In this document: piece by piece, positions 1 to 8,474 of the stretch
How the letters are laid out: each line of letters opens with the position of its first letter
How positions within the stretch are numbered: position 1 is the stretch's first letter
DNA from: Marinicella sediminis
Lineage (GTDB): Bacteria > Pseudomonadota > Gammaproteobacteria > Xanthomonadales > Marinicellaceae
Reading direction: 5' to 3'
Length of the DNA stretch: 64,000 nucleotides
Assembly: GCF_002000055.1 (NCBI RefSeq)
Contig: NZ_MVBD01000008.1
Coordinates: 62,001 to 126,000, forward strand
Translations under genes and position numbers: made by a program
Notes under the pieces: generated by a model
Database searches by the model: none
What the model saw: only the letters and a program-made list of their open reading frames with translations
What the model was told of the DNA's origin: nothing

Positions 1-306
1 TCATTGTCAGTGACAGAGGTGTTGTCACACGCCCAGTTGAGTGCTGTTTTGGGCGCAGGAGCCGACTTGTCCAGTTGTTACTTTCATGAATTCACCGGCC
101 GCCTGTGGCTGATGTCTCACCTGGCACATAACATCAGTGACATTGACTTTTCAGGCGTATTACATGGCCAAATCGAGCTTCCGGTCAGTCAATTTGAGGG
201 ATTTACCTTCAATCATGATTTCAGTCAGCTCATTGTGGTTTCTGAACCCAATTTGTACCAGGTCTATCACGCTGCTGATTTGATTTTTGAAGCGGGGTTC
301 GACTGA
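1..306 (+). CDS. SdiA-regulated (YjiK-like) protein, C-terminal part
   Basis: The reading frame is open at the left edge, so only the last 100 or so residues are present. The visible part reads like the end of the SdiA-regulated/YjiK beta-propeller family: a segment DLSSCYFHEFTGRLWLMSH resembles the family's pattern of a blade followed by a 'latest knowledge of this source' strand, and the segment FEGFTFNHDFSQLIVVSEPN matches the typical G-[IF]-[AT]-x-D-x-x-x-x-L-x-[IV]-VSEPN blade near the C-terminus. Family members are exported or membrane-anchored proteins of poorly known function. The stop is followed by about 95 bases before the SOUL gene on the same strand. Assignment rests on the VSEPN blade, so it is moderately secure. 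Confidence 0.6.
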   Translation, partial: SLSVTEVLSHAQLSAVLGAGADLSSCYFHEFTGRLWLMSHLAHNISDIDFSGVLHGQIELPVSQFEGFTFNHDFSQLIVVSEPNLYQVYHAADLIFEAGFD

Positions 307-400
307 ATACGTCCAATTCATCTGGTCGGTGACGGGCCGTTGACTTCATGCGAAATTGACAGTCAAGATGTCATGATTGGCTTTTTCACTGTGAACTACC

Positions 401-1063
401 ATGAATCCACATATCAGACAACCCACCACCGTGCCCGCAATGCTGTTGGCTTTATCACTGTTTTTTGTCACTGGGATGGCGATGGCCATTGAAGAACCCA
501 AATTCCAGGTACTGGAGAAACAAGGTAAATTGGAATTGCGAACTTATGAGCCGATGATCATTGCCGAAGTGGCGGTGGACGGAGATATGGATGATGCTTC
601 CGGGAGGGGATTCAGACTGATTGCTGACTATATTTTTGGTAATAACACCACCACGCAGGGTGATGCTGAGAAAATCAGCATGACTGCGCCAGTGACCATG
701 GAAGTTCAGCCTGTCGCTGAACAGTCAGAAAAAATTGCCATGACCACGCCGGTAACCATGGCTCAATCCGGTGAACAGTGGCGCATGCACTTTGTCATGC
801 CAGCCGAATACAACATGCAAACCCTGCCGATACCCAATAATCCGAAAGTGAAACTGCGCGAAATCCCAGCACACAAGTATGCCGCAATTCGATTTTCCGG
901 GTTTTCCGGAGCCAAAAAAGTTGATCGCAAAACACGAGAGTTGCTGGACTGGATGGAGCAAAAGGGTCTGAAGCCAGTGGGCACACCTGAATTGGCGCGC
1001 TACAACCCGCCCATCACCCCACCGTTTTTTCGTCGCAATGAGGTGTTGATCAGGTACCAGTGA
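401..1063 (+). CDS. SOUL family heme-binding protein, exported
   Basis: A 220-residue protein with a signal peptide at about residues 1-29 (hydrophobic core then AMA) and a SOUL domain over about 33-215. It opens with the typical E-P-K-F-x-V-L-x-x-x-G-x-x-E-x-R-x-Y motif. Two copies of the K-I-[SA]-M-T-[AT]-PV-T-M strand occur at about 91-100 and 111-120. This doubled strand is usual in bacterial SOUL proteins. The C-terminal end has R-Y-x-P-P-x-T-P-x-F-x-R-R-N-E, also characteristic. SOUL proteins bind heme or tetrapyrroles, but no catalytic role is established for the bacterial exported ones. No operon partner is evident. Confidence 0.9.
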   Translation: MNPHIRQPTTVPAMLLALSLFFVTGMAMAIEEPKFQVLEKQGKLELRTYEPMIIAEVAVDGDMDDASGRGFRLIADYIFGNNTTTQGDAEKISMTAPVTMEVQPVAEQSEKIAMTTPVTMAQSGEQWRMHFVMPAEYNMQTLPIPNNPKVKLREIPAHKYAAIRFSGFSGAKKVDRKTRELLDWMEQKGLKPVGTPELARYNPPITPPFFRRNEVLIRYQ

Positions 1064-1360
1064 ATTGGCTCGTCATTAACCGGCATCGTTTCAGCATTGG
1101 ACTTCATCAATGACATTTTCTCGCCAAAGCCACCAGTGTTAAATCGGCAATCTGTTTTCCCAGGCGCCAATGATTTGGGTGCTTTCTGATCTCGATGCAT
1201 GGCCCATTTCTGGCGTCACTCAGTGCCACCAATGGGCCGGTCATTGCCAGATCCCGGCTTTGTTGTTCTCGGTGCAGTTTCATCCGTTAAAAAAAATATC
1301 CACTGGGTTGTCGAATTTAACCTGAGTTGTTCGTTTAAGATAGACATAAACCGGAGAAAA

Positions 1361-1882
1361 ATGATGAAAATTTTGCTTACCTGGCTGCTCTTGATACTGA
1401 GTACCAGCTTGATGGCTCAGAGCAAGAAAACAGCCCACACCTACCGCCTGGACGACCCGAATAAACGACCACCAGCAAAGATTCAGCAAGTAGCCTGGCT
1501 GGCCGGTTCATGGTCAGGTACCGCATTTGGGCAACAGTTTGAAGAGGTGTGGAACCCGCCAAGTGCTGGCAGCATGGTGGGTATGTTTAAACTGTATGAT
1601 GAAAACAAAGGGGTGAATTTTTACGAGTTGATGCTGTTGGTAGAACAGGAAGAGAGCCTGTCTTTGTTGGTCAAGCATTTTTCTGCTGATTTTGTCAGCT
1701 GGGAAAGCAAAGAAGAGCACATTAACTTTAAGTTGGTGGCCATTGAAGATCAGGCGATTCATTTTTCCGGGCTGAGTTTTTACCGAACTGGTGCCGATAC
1801 CATGGATGTCTATCTGGCCATGCGGATGAAAGATGAAACTGTCAGGGAAGAGAAAATGCTGTTCCATCGCCAACGTCCATAA
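1361..1882 (+). CDS. DUF6265-like secreted protein
   Basis: A 173-residue protein with a clear signal peptide (MMKILLTWLLLILSTSLMAQ). The mature part starts its conserved region with V-A-W-L-A-G-S-W-S-G and E-E-V-W-N-P-P-S-A-G-S-M-V-G-M-F, then a predicted lipocalin-like beta barrel with M-M-L-L-V-E-Q-E and a closing F-H-R-Q-R. This resembles the DUF6265 family, which has no known function. The start is placed at 1361 because GGAGAA lies eight bases upstream and the following codons form the signal peptide; the frame is open further upstream, but that part looks untranslated. Confidence 0.7.
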   Translation: MMKILLTWLLLILSTSLMAQSKKTAHTYRLDDPNKRPPAKIQQVAWLAGSWSGTAFGQQFEEVWNPPSAGSMVGMFKLYDENKGVNFYELMLLVEQEESLSLLVKHFSADFVSWESKEEHINFKLVAIEDQAIHFSGLSFYRTGADTMDVYLAMRMKDETVREEKMLFHRQRP

Positions 1883-2000
1883 TGTCTGAATAGCAGCACC
1901 AGGTTGTACCTGTGGTGCAGGTCAAGCCACTTATTTTTCACAGGTCCAATGAGGTGGTTGGATATGGTATTGTGTGAGTTGGTGATTTGGATGCGATGAC

Positions 2001-2462
2001 ATGCTTTTGAAGCTAACAAAAACACTGCTTCTGTGTGCGGTGTGTTCTGTCTGTGCCGAACCAACAGCTGTGAGTTGGATTGGTTCGGATCTGGATGGAC
2101 GATCCTTTTCAGGCACCCTGAAAGCCACCAATACCTGGTTGCGGATTGGGGTTAAAGGTCAGATTCATTTTGCCGATGGTTTATTCTATTGGACCGCCGA
2201 TGGCGATGACAGCGAGGTTGAGAAACTGCCATTTCAAGGCCAATTTCAGGACGGCCGCTTGTTTTTCACCGCCACCGGGCCGGCTGAACCTGGCTGCCGT
2301 GACCAGATCACCTGGCATGGCAGTTTTGATGGGACGTCTGTGTTTGAAGTGCGGGCAGTCTGGCAACGAATTGAAAAAGATTTTGTCCACGATTTGATGT
2401 TGACTGATGAGGTGCATTTTACCTTCATGCCATCAACTGAACATCAGCTTGCCAATGATTGA
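2001..2462 (+). CDS. hypothetical secreted protein
   Basis: A 153-residue protein beginning with a short signal peptide (about residues 1-19, ending CSVCA). The remainder is rich in W, F and D, with alternating hydrophobic patterns such as F-x-G-T-L-K-A and F-x-G-Q-F-x-D-G-R-L-F-F that suggest a small beta barrel of the type used by secreted lipocalin-like proteins. I do not recognise the family. The Shine-Dalgarno signal is weak (only GATG/GATGACATG around the start), so the start is less certain than the frame. It stands alone between two other genes for small secreted proteins on the same strand. Confidence 0.5.
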   Translation: MLLKLTKTLLLCAVCSVCAEPTAVSWIGSDLDGRSFSGTLKATNTWLRIGVKGQIHFADGLFYWTADGDDSEVEKLPFQGQFQDGRLFFTATGPAEPGCRDQITWHGSFDGTSVFEVRAVWQRIEKDFVHDLMLTDEVHFTFMPSTEHQLAND

Positions 2463-2641
2463 AAGCACTCTTGGCCTTCATTTGATGTGGCTGGTCAGAT
2501 ACTTTGCCAAGAGCCAAGTGAATCGGGTTCATGCATTCCTTGATTGTCGGTCACCGTTATTAAAGCAGGCAAATTTGCGGATGAGGTGGGATTGAGCTAA
2601 TATTCATTTTTTCCACGTGGCATGTCTTAAGGGAGTACCGT

Positions 2642-3823
2642 ATGTCTACAAATAAACTGTTGTTGATTCTGTTGTTACAACCATTTTGGGTTGTGGCCAA
2701 AGAACCGGTGGTTCATGAAATCATTCCAATTGTAAAAATTGCTCCGCAGTATCCACGCAAAGCCCTGATGGCTAAAGTTGAGGGTAAGGTGACTGTGGTG
2801 ATGTCGATCAATGCCCAAGGGTCTGTTGACCATGTTGAGGTTGTTGAGGCGCAGCCAGTTCGTATCTTTGATGAAGCTGCGATCGATGCAGGTATGAAGT
2901 TTAAATTCAAGCCGAAGGTTGTCGATGGCAAAGGGGTTCCAAGTAAGGGCAAAATAACCTTTGTGTTTGAATTACCTGAACATCAATGGGCAGCCAGGAA
3001 TGAAACATTGCTTGAGTTGTTAAAACCACAATTAGATGTGATTCAGGTTCAGCCCAAGGTGGTGGTGCTGGCTGAGTCTGTGCAAATCAAGTCTCGCATC
3101 AGGCCCAAACAAGTCAATGAGGTGCATGTCATGTTTGATGATGATTTGTTGCAGCTCAAACCACAACCATTTATCTGGAATGGTTTGGAAGCTGCTGAGG
3201 TGGCAGTGACGGATTTTGCTGAAAAATTAGCGGTCAGGCAACAATTGGTTCAACAGCAGTATGACAGTCAGCCAGGTGTTTTTCAAAGATTCCATCGGAT
3301 ATACAGCGCCAAAAACCATCCCCCAGTGTTAATCAATGCAGTTGATTCAGTCGATTTCAATCGCATGGACAATGTTTTTTTTGAGTCTTACAGGCTGACC
3401 ATCAACGCCCAGGGGGATGTCGTCAAATGGCAGGCACTGCACAACAAAGAAATCAATCAATCTCCAGCAATGGTAACCCTGGTAGATGAATTCATGGAAA
3501 CACTTGAGTTTTTACCTGCTTTGAAAAAATACCAACCTGTCGAATCTAAAATAACCATTATGTTTAAAACTGCTTTGGTCACTGAAGATGAGGTGATTCA
3601 AGTTGCTCAACACAACAACCGTCACTATGGTTTGGGTAATCCGTGGGTCAGATTGGCTGCCATCATCAAACGTGATGGTAAAGTGGCAGACGTAACTGTA
3701 ATGGGTTCATCTGATGATCAATTCGAAGCCTTGGCCGTCAAGGGACTCAAAAGTCAGCTTTTCAGCAAAACCGCAACTGGTTGGCAGATGTTGGAGTTGG
3801 TGGAATTCAGTCCAAAAAACTGA
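2642..3823 (+). CDS. TonB C-terminal domain protein, exported
   Basis: A 393-residue protein with a signal peptide (about 1-19) and a good TonB C-terminal fold at about residues 25-115: I-V-K-I-A-P-Q-Y-P-R-K-A-L-M, then G-K-V-T-V-V-M-S-I-N-A-Q-G-S-V-D and F-K-F-K-P-K-V. It has no N-terminal Pro-rich spacer or retained TM anchor as in TonB itself. Two weaker related segments follow near 245-320 and 335-390 (each with an I-x-x-x-G-x-V-x-x-x-x-V/W strand), so it may be a three-domain protein made from diverged TonB-C repeats. GGGAG precedes the start. A role in energy transduction is not supported by the missing anchor; a periplasmic binding or scaffold role is an inference. Confidence 0.7.
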   Translation: MSTNKLLLILLLQPFWVVAKEPVVHEIIPIVKIAPQYPRKALMAKVEGKVTVVMSINAQGSVDHVEVVEAQPVRIFDEAAIDAGMKFKFKPKVVDGKGVPSKGKITFVFELPEHQWAARNETLLELLKPQLDVIQVQPKVVVLAESVQIKSRIRPKQVNEVHVMFDDDLLQLKPQPFIWNGLEAAEVAVTDFAEKLAVRQQLVQQQYDSQPGVFQRFHRIYSAKNHPPVLINAVDSVDFNRMDNVFFESYRLTINAQGDVVKWQALHNKEINQSPAMVTLVDEFMETLEFLPALKKYQPVESKITIMFKTALVTEDEVIQVAQHNNRHYGLGNPWVRLAAIIKRDGKVADVTVMGSSDDQFEALAVKGLKSQLFSKTATGWQMLELVEFSPKN

Positions 3824-3960
3824 CGGTGGAGCGCTGATCATCAGCTTTCCTATGAAGACCTGTCAGACCCTGTAACAGAATGACGACTGTTTGGATAGAG
3901 GTGTGAGAGCCGAGACTGGTTCGGAGACCGGAGTACCAGGATCATTGTTGATACATAACG

Positions 3961-3988
3961 CGTGCCACCCCGAAACCAGGGTGGCACG
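3961..3988 (-). terminator. perfect GC-rich hairpin between convergent genes
   Basis: A 10-bp perfect inverted repeat (CGTGCCACCC ... GGGTGGCACG) with an 8-base loop sits just beyond the stop codon of the redoxin gene and downstream of the TonB-C gene. Neither side has a long T tract (GTTTG on the plus side), so it is probably a rho-independent-like terminator or RNA-end protecting hairpin serving the minus-strand operon. Confidence 0.5.
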
Positions 3989-3998
3989 GTTTGTTGAA

Positions 3999-4613
3999 TC
4001 AATATTTGACTGAGCAACCGTAAGGTGGGGTGGATGTAACCGCAATTTCACTGCCTTCGGCCATGGCGGTCAGTGTGGCGGTCACGTAATTGGTCGCACC
4101 TTTCAGTGATTTGGGATTGAATGAGGGTTTGTCATCAATGGCACCGTCATATTGAATCATGCCACTGGCATCGATGATGAACATTTCAGGTGTGGTCTTG
4201 GCATCATACATTCTGCCAACAGTGCCGTCATAATCCAGTAACCTGGCTGTTGCTTTGGCTTCATGCTGGCGAATGATTTCATTGGCTTCATCAGCGGTGG
4301 TGTGGCCTTGTTTGCCGGGCGCTGAGGACAGGATGGTCAACCACACAATACCCTCAGCGGTGGCGTCAGCTTGTAGCTGTTGCATGTTGCCACTTTCATA
4401 GTGTTTTTTGACATATGGACATTCGTGGTTGGTCCACTCCAGGACGACTGTTTTGCCCCTGAAGTCAGACAACGTATGGCTGTTACCATGGGTATCTGTC
4501 AAGGTGAAATCAGGCGCTATTTCGCCGGCTTTGTTGGCCCATGCGGGTAAACTGATTGATACAGAGATCAGGGTGAAGAAGAACATCATAGGTTTTGTAC
4601 TGAACATGGTCAT
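3999..4613 (-). CDS. periplasmic redoxin (thioredoxin-fold) protein
   Basis: A 204-residue protein with a signal peptide (to about residue 26, ending AWA) and an AhpC/TSA-Redoxin domain: A-P-D-F-T-L-T-D-T-H-G, then V-V-L-E-W-T-N-H-E-C-P-Y-V-K-K-H-Y. Only one cysteine sits in the active-site loop (E-C-P-Y-V), so the usual CxxC is missing. A second cysteine lies at the extreme C-terminus in P-P-Y-G-C-S-V-K-Y. Both features are shared by a recognised group of periplasmic redoxins. The start codon lies 8 bases beyond the stop of the DsbD-like gene, so the two are surely co-transcribed, and the DsbD-like protein is the likely electron donor (inference). Confidence 0.85.
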   Translation of the reverse strand: MTMFSTKPMMFFFTLISVSISLPAWANKAGEIAPDFTLTDTHGNSHTLSDFRGKTVVLEWTNHECPYVKKHYESGNMQQLQADATAEGIVWLTILSSAPGKQGHTTADEANEIIRQHEAKATARLLDYDGTVGRMYDAKTTPEMFIIDASGMIQYDGAIDDKPSFNPKSLKGATNYVTATLTAMAEGSEIAVTSTPPYGCSVKY

Positions 4614-4621
4614 TCTCTCGG

Positions 4622-6655
4622 TTATTTGGCCACATATTGTTTGATGATGGCCGGGGTTAATATTTGTGGTAATACCTGTGGTTCAGGTCTTTTACCAGTG
4701 AGTGGGTCCACAGGACCATAGTAAACATAAATGGGTACGCCGTTGCGCTGGTATTTTTCCAGATACTGTGTGATTTCGGCATCAAAATCAGTCCAATCCC
4801 CTTTTAAATACTGAATGTTGTGCTTGGCAAACAGTGCTTTGGTGTCGTCGGTATTCAGTGCCACTTGTTCATTGACCTGACAGGTGATGCACCAGGCGGC
4901 AGTCATGTTGACAAACAGCGCTGCATCGTTTTGCCGGGCAGCTGTATAACTTGTCTTGCTGAATGGTTGCCAGTTGACTGCCACACCGTCGGCTTTTTGT
5001 GTTTCATAGACGGCATAAAAAGGCCACATTGCCAGCAGCAAAAAAGCCCAGCCAGTCCAGCGAATGAAACTGTTCAATTTCAGGAACCATATGCCCAAAG
5101 TCACTACCACCAGCCCCATCAGCACCGCCAGCACACCAAAGCTGTCGGCCTGAATGCTCAGCACCCAAACCAGCCATGCCGCAGTGGCCAGCATGGGAAA
5201 GGCCAGAAATTCTTTGAATCTGATCATCCATTCACCTGGTCGGGGCATCCAGCTTCTGGTAACCGGGAACATGGCCAGCAGCAGATAAGGCAGCGCGAGA
5301 CCAAATCCCAGTGTCAGGAAAACGGCGATTGATTCATATACCGGTTGAACAAGGGCATAACCAATGGCAACCCCCATGAACGGTGCGGTACATGGGGTTG
5401 CCACCAGGGTGGCCAGTACACCGGTATAGAATGAACCTGACAAGCCGGTTTTGTTGGCCAGATCTGCGCCGACATGAGTCAATCCTGAGTTCACCTCAAA
5501 GAATCCAGCCAGGTTCAACCCCACCAGAGTCAGTAAATAAATCAGGAACATAACAAACACAGGGTTTTGTAATTGAAATCCCCAGCCAATTTGGGCGCCA
5601 AAGGATTTCAGCACCATTAATAGCAATGCAATGATCAGGAAACTGAGCAAGATTCCGGCTGTGTAAGCCCAACCATGCAGTATGGCCTGACGGGCTGTCT
5701 GGTTGTGCATATGAGCCAGGTTCATGGCTTTCAAAGCCAACACGGGAAACACACATGGCATCACATTGAGGATGATGCCGCCCAGTAAGGCCAGCCCGAT
5801 GGCATACAGGAAAGACGTTTGCTGGCTGGCGGTCCGGGCAACCTGATGACTGGCTGTGAGCTTGATGCCGTTGCGTTGTCCACTGGGATCCTGAAAAACA
5901 ATGACCACATCACTGATGGGTACTTCCTGGGCGGGAATATCACCAATCGGCTGGCTGATGTGCCAAAGCCTGGAATCATGCATAGTGGTTGCTGAGGCTG
6001 AATGATTAAGCACCCCACGTTCAGTGAAATACAACTCTACATCAGTCATTTGTTCCAGCGGCAACAATGCAGCATCGTAAGCCACTTCCAGCACCACCTG
6101 ATCACCTTGGGTGGAATAGCTGGCTGCCCAGTCTTGTTGCACCGGAAGGGTCAGCCTGGCGTGTTCAATGAGCTCAGGGTGACTGGCTTGACCGCTGTTC
6201 AAGTTCAGGGTGGCCTGATGAAATTCAGGCAGGCAGATGTCCTCACACACCAACAAACTGATGTCGGCGACCAATGCCAGCGGGCCATCCGGCAAAGTGT
6301 CAGGTAAAGTCAGTTGCTGTAACAGAATGACCTGGTTTTCATAACCATAATTGGTCAGCGGACCAAAGGGTATTTTATGAGGTATTGGCCATTGTATGGC
6401 TGATGCGGATAAGTCATCCAGTCCCGACCATTCAATTGCTGTGGCCTCACCGGAGTCTCCCGGGTTGATCCAATAGACATGCCAGTTGGGGGTGATGTCC
6501 TGAACAACGCCAACGGTGATGGTTTGACCTGCCACTACCTGCGTTTGACTGGTGATCAAACTGATTGACACATAGTTGTCTTCAGTCAGGGCAAAAGTCA
6601 TGGCACAATGAAGCAGCAGCATTGTACGGAGTGTGTTTTTGATCAGTTTTTTCAA
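4622..6655 (-). CDS. DsbD/ScsB-like thiol:disulfide reductase
   Basis: A membrane protein of about 677 residues that moves electrons from cytoplasmic thioredoxin across the inner membrane to periplasmic thiol proteins. Order: signal peptide; periplasmic N-terminal domain with L-V-C-E-D-I-C-L-P (CxxxC), as in ScsB/DsbD-type alpha domains; about eight TM helices containing the two redox cysteines in N-V-M-P-C-V-F-P and V-A-T-P-C-T-A-P; and a C-terminal thioredoxin domain with A-W-C-I-T-C. I prefer the TTG start at 6655, which has AGGA 8 bases upstream and opens LKKLIKN followed by the signal peptide. The frame is open to a TTG at 6697. The downstream redoxin gene is in the same operon. Confidence 0.85.
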   Translation of the reverse strand: MKKLIKNTLRTMLLLHCAMTFALTEDNYVSISLITSQTQVVAGQTITVGVVQDITPNWHVYWINPGDSGEATAIEWSGLDDLSASAIQWPIPHKIPFGPLTNYGYENQVILLQQLTLPDTLPDGPLALVADISLLVCEDICLPEFHQATLNLNSGQASHPELIEHARLTLPVQQDWAASYSTQGDQVVLEVAYDAALLPLEQMTDVELYFTERGVLNHSASATTMHDSRLWHISQPIGDIPAQEVPISDVVIVFQDPSGQRNGIKLTASHQVARTASQQTSFLYAIGLALLGGIILNVMPCVFPVLALKAMNLAHMHNQTARQAILHGWAYTAGILLSFLIIALLLMVLKSFGAQIGWGFQLQNPVFVMFLIYLLTLVGLNLAGFFEVNSGLTHVGADLANKTGLSGSFYTGVLATLVATPCTAPFMGVAIGYALVQPVYESIAVFLTLGFGLALPYLLLAMFPVTRSWMPRPGEWMIRFKEFLAFPMLATAAWLVWVLSIQADSFGVLAVLMGLVVVTLGIWFLKLNSFIRWTGWAFLLLAMWPFYAVYETQKADGVAVNWQPFSKTSYTAARQNDAALFVNMTAAWCITCQVNEQVALNTDDTKALFAKHNIQYLKGDWTDFDAEITQYLEKYQRNGVPIYVYYGPVDPLTGKRPEPQVLPQILTPAIIKQYVAK

Positions 6656-6823
6656 AAGAGCATCCTGGCCGATGTGTAGCCATAACTGAGTAACCAATGC
6701 TCATTATCATGATTAAATGTGCAAAAATTGTGATTTTGATGATCAATGGCATCAGGTTGCCAACTGGACGTGGCTGAAGTGAATTGCTAAACTCACTGTT
6801 TTTTTGTTCAAGGGGTTTTTATT

Positions 6824-7255
6824 GTGCAAGATCCAATTCTCAGGAATACTTTTCTCATCAGCTGCTTAGTCCTGTTGTCAATGGGCGCTCATGCGGCCGG
6901 AGAGCACCACCATCATCATCACAATCAGATTGAATTGGCGGGAACAGAAAATCCACCTGCAATCAACATTAAATTACACAAAGATGCCATGTCAGGTTGG
7001 AACCTGGAAGTGATGACTGAACATTTTGAGTTCACTCCCGCCAATACCAATCAGAATCATGTGCCCGGTCAGGGCCATGCTCATGTTTATATTGATGGGG
7101 TTAAATTGGGTCGTTTGTATGGTAACTGGATGCACCTGACCGGATTGGCCCCCGGGCCCAGAGCCATTAAAGTCACCCTGAATTCAAATGACCATCAGGA
7201 CTATGTCATAGACGGTGTGGTGATTGGCGATGAAGTCGTGATTCATCAACCCTGA
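6824..7255 (+). CDS. His-rich periplasmic protein of unknown function
   Basis: A 143-residue protein starting at GTG with AAGGGG about 10 bases upstream. It has a signal peptide to about residue 25 (ending HAA), directly followed by G-E and six consecutive histidines. The mature domain contains E-H-F-E-F-T-P, G-Q-G-H-A-H-V-Y-I-D-G-V-K-L-G-R-L-Y-G-N-W and later L-N-S-N-D-H-Q-D-Y-V. This G-H-A-H-x-Y-x-[DN]-G-x-K-x-x-R-x-Y-G core is familiar from uncharacterised small periplasmic proteins and resembles a cupredoxin-like or metal-binding beta fold. The His cluster suggests metal chelation, which is inference. It is divergent from the DsbD-like operon and shares a 168-bp promoter region with it. 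Confidence 0.6.
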   Translation: MQDPILRNTFLISCLVLLSMGAHAAGEHHHHHHNQIELAGTENPPAINIKLHKDAMSGWNLEVMTEHFEFTPANTNQNHVPGQGHAHVYIDGVKLGRLYGNWMHLTGLAPGPRAIKVTLNSNDHQDYVIDGVVIGDEVVIHQP

Positions 7256-7340
7256 CTGGGCGTCAATATCAGAAGGCCGAATGACCAGGACCATCAGGGG
7301 CAGCAGTAAAAACAAGTGTCACTGACAAAGCAAATCGGCC

Positions 7341-7675
7341 TTATTCATTGTAGTGAGTGTAGCTGTTTTTGATTGCGAAGAAAGCTTGCAGATCAGGCAC
7401 CTGGGCATCATGTAGTCCAGTGAGGTCGTAATGGCCCATGACATGGCCGTCTTCAGTCAGTTGAATCACTGAGAAAGACAGGTTGAAAGTTTGATACATC
7501 CAGTACTGGCCATCAGCACCTTGCATCAAGGCACCCACAATCAACAATATACCCACTGGTTTTTTGGAATGGTGATTGTTTTCATGCCAGCGGACTCCAG
7601 CTCTTTCCCCAGTTTGTTTCTGAAGGGAACAGGGCGGGCAATTTCAGTGAAAGTCGTTGATTTCAATCCAGTCAT
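7341..7675 (-). pseudogene. frameshifted gene fragment with a slippery heptamer
   Basis: Two overlapping minus-strand frames make one continuous-looking protein of about 110 residues. The first frame (7675 to a stop at 7541) gives MTGLKSTTFTEIARPVPFRN and ends T-I-P-K-N-Q-W-V-Y-C. The second frame (to a stop at 7341) continues with G-A-L-M-Q-G-A-D-G-Q-Y-W-M-Y-Q-T-F-N and M-G-H-Y-D-L-T-G-L-H-D-A. The junction is a run of six A in CCAAAAAACC, read in the first frame as cc A AAA AAC, which is a classical -1 slippery heptamer in the right phase. One extra A would also restore the frame, so a decayed gene, a sequencing error or programmed frameshifting are all possible. The family is not recognised, and codons upstream of the first ATG are also open for about 11 codons. 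Confidence 0.4.
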
Positions 7676-7757
7676 CAAATCAACCACTGGCGGCCATTTG
7701 GACTCATGACGTCAGGTGTTCATTTGAATTGCTCAGCGGCGGTGATCCAAGTGGTGA

Positions 7758-8474
7758 TCAGAAGTGGTAGTTGAGACCCAGAAAAAAACCTTTGACAGTG
7801 AAATCTGCATTGAAACCACTGTGATCCAGGTCGGTGTTCATCGTTCTGTAACCCAGTACACCACCCAGGCCTGATCGGCCCTCATAATTCAGCCCCAGTT
7901 CGATGTCTGTGACTTCATCGTTCCCCATGCTCAGCGCTTCAATGCTGCCAAACGCAGACAGCCCGGTAAAAGGCAGATCGATCTGGCCTTTGCCATACAA
8001 CATTGGTACCACATCGTCCAGTTCATTACGTATGAATTCAGAGGTGTGGTTTAACCGGATACTGCCATTGAACTGTTTCACCGCCATTCCCAAATCGAGG
8101 TTTACCCAGTTATCCAGTACTTCATAGTAAAGCATGATTTCAGTGTGGGACAAATCCGCAGTACTGCTGAATTCATTCTGCAAAAGTGCTCCGCCAAAGT
8201 CGGCAATTTCAATGGATTCCCGGCGTTCACCCTTGATGTTGTTGTGCCGGATTTTGAAATTGGGTAAAACAGGAATCGGGTGTTCCAGGGCAAAATAGAC
8301 AACCCGACCTGTTTCACTGCAGTCTTTCTGAGGTAGTTCTGAATTGATGTCATCTGACAGGTCATGTTGCCAGTGGCTGGCACCGGCATAGAAACCCAGG
8401 ATGGTGTCGGCAGAGACCACGGACCAATTGTGCAACAAGCAACCCCAAATAAAAAGCCAGGTGAGTTTTTTCAT
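7758..8474 (-). CDS. TIGR04219-like outer membrane beta-barrel protein
   Basis: A 238-residue protein with a signal peptide (MKKLTWLFIWGCLLHN..VVSA) and a barrel with the TIGR04219 hallmarks: D-T-I-L-G-F-Y-A-G-A-S-H-W-Q-H-D-L-S-D at the mature N-terminus, D-L-S-H-T-E-I-M-L-Y-Y-E-V-L-D-N-W-V-N-L-D-L-G in the middle, and a terminal strand G-F-F-L-G-L-N-Y-H-F ending in Phe, as needed for BAM-dependent insertion. The start at 8474 is chosen because it opens the signal peptide; the frame runs open for 71 further codons upstream without one. Function is not known; the family is restricted to Gram-negative outer membranes. Confidence 0.85.
   Translation of the reverse strand: MKKLTWLFIWGCLLHNWSVVSADTILGFYAGASHWQHDLSDDINSELPQKDCSETGRVVYFALEHPIPVLPNFKIRHNNIKGERRESIEIADFGGALLQNEFSSTADLSHTEIMLYYEVLDNWVNLDLGMAVKQFNGSIRLNHTSEFIRNELDDVVPMLYGKGQIDLPFTGLSAFGSIEALSMGNDEVTDIELGLNYEGRSGLGGVLGYRTMNTDLDHSGFNADFTVKGFFLGLNYHF

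Noticed and set aside
4820-5332. 170-codon open frame opposite the DsbD-like gene
   Set aside because: Antisense shadow of a strong membrane protein gene, poor composition and no ribosome site.
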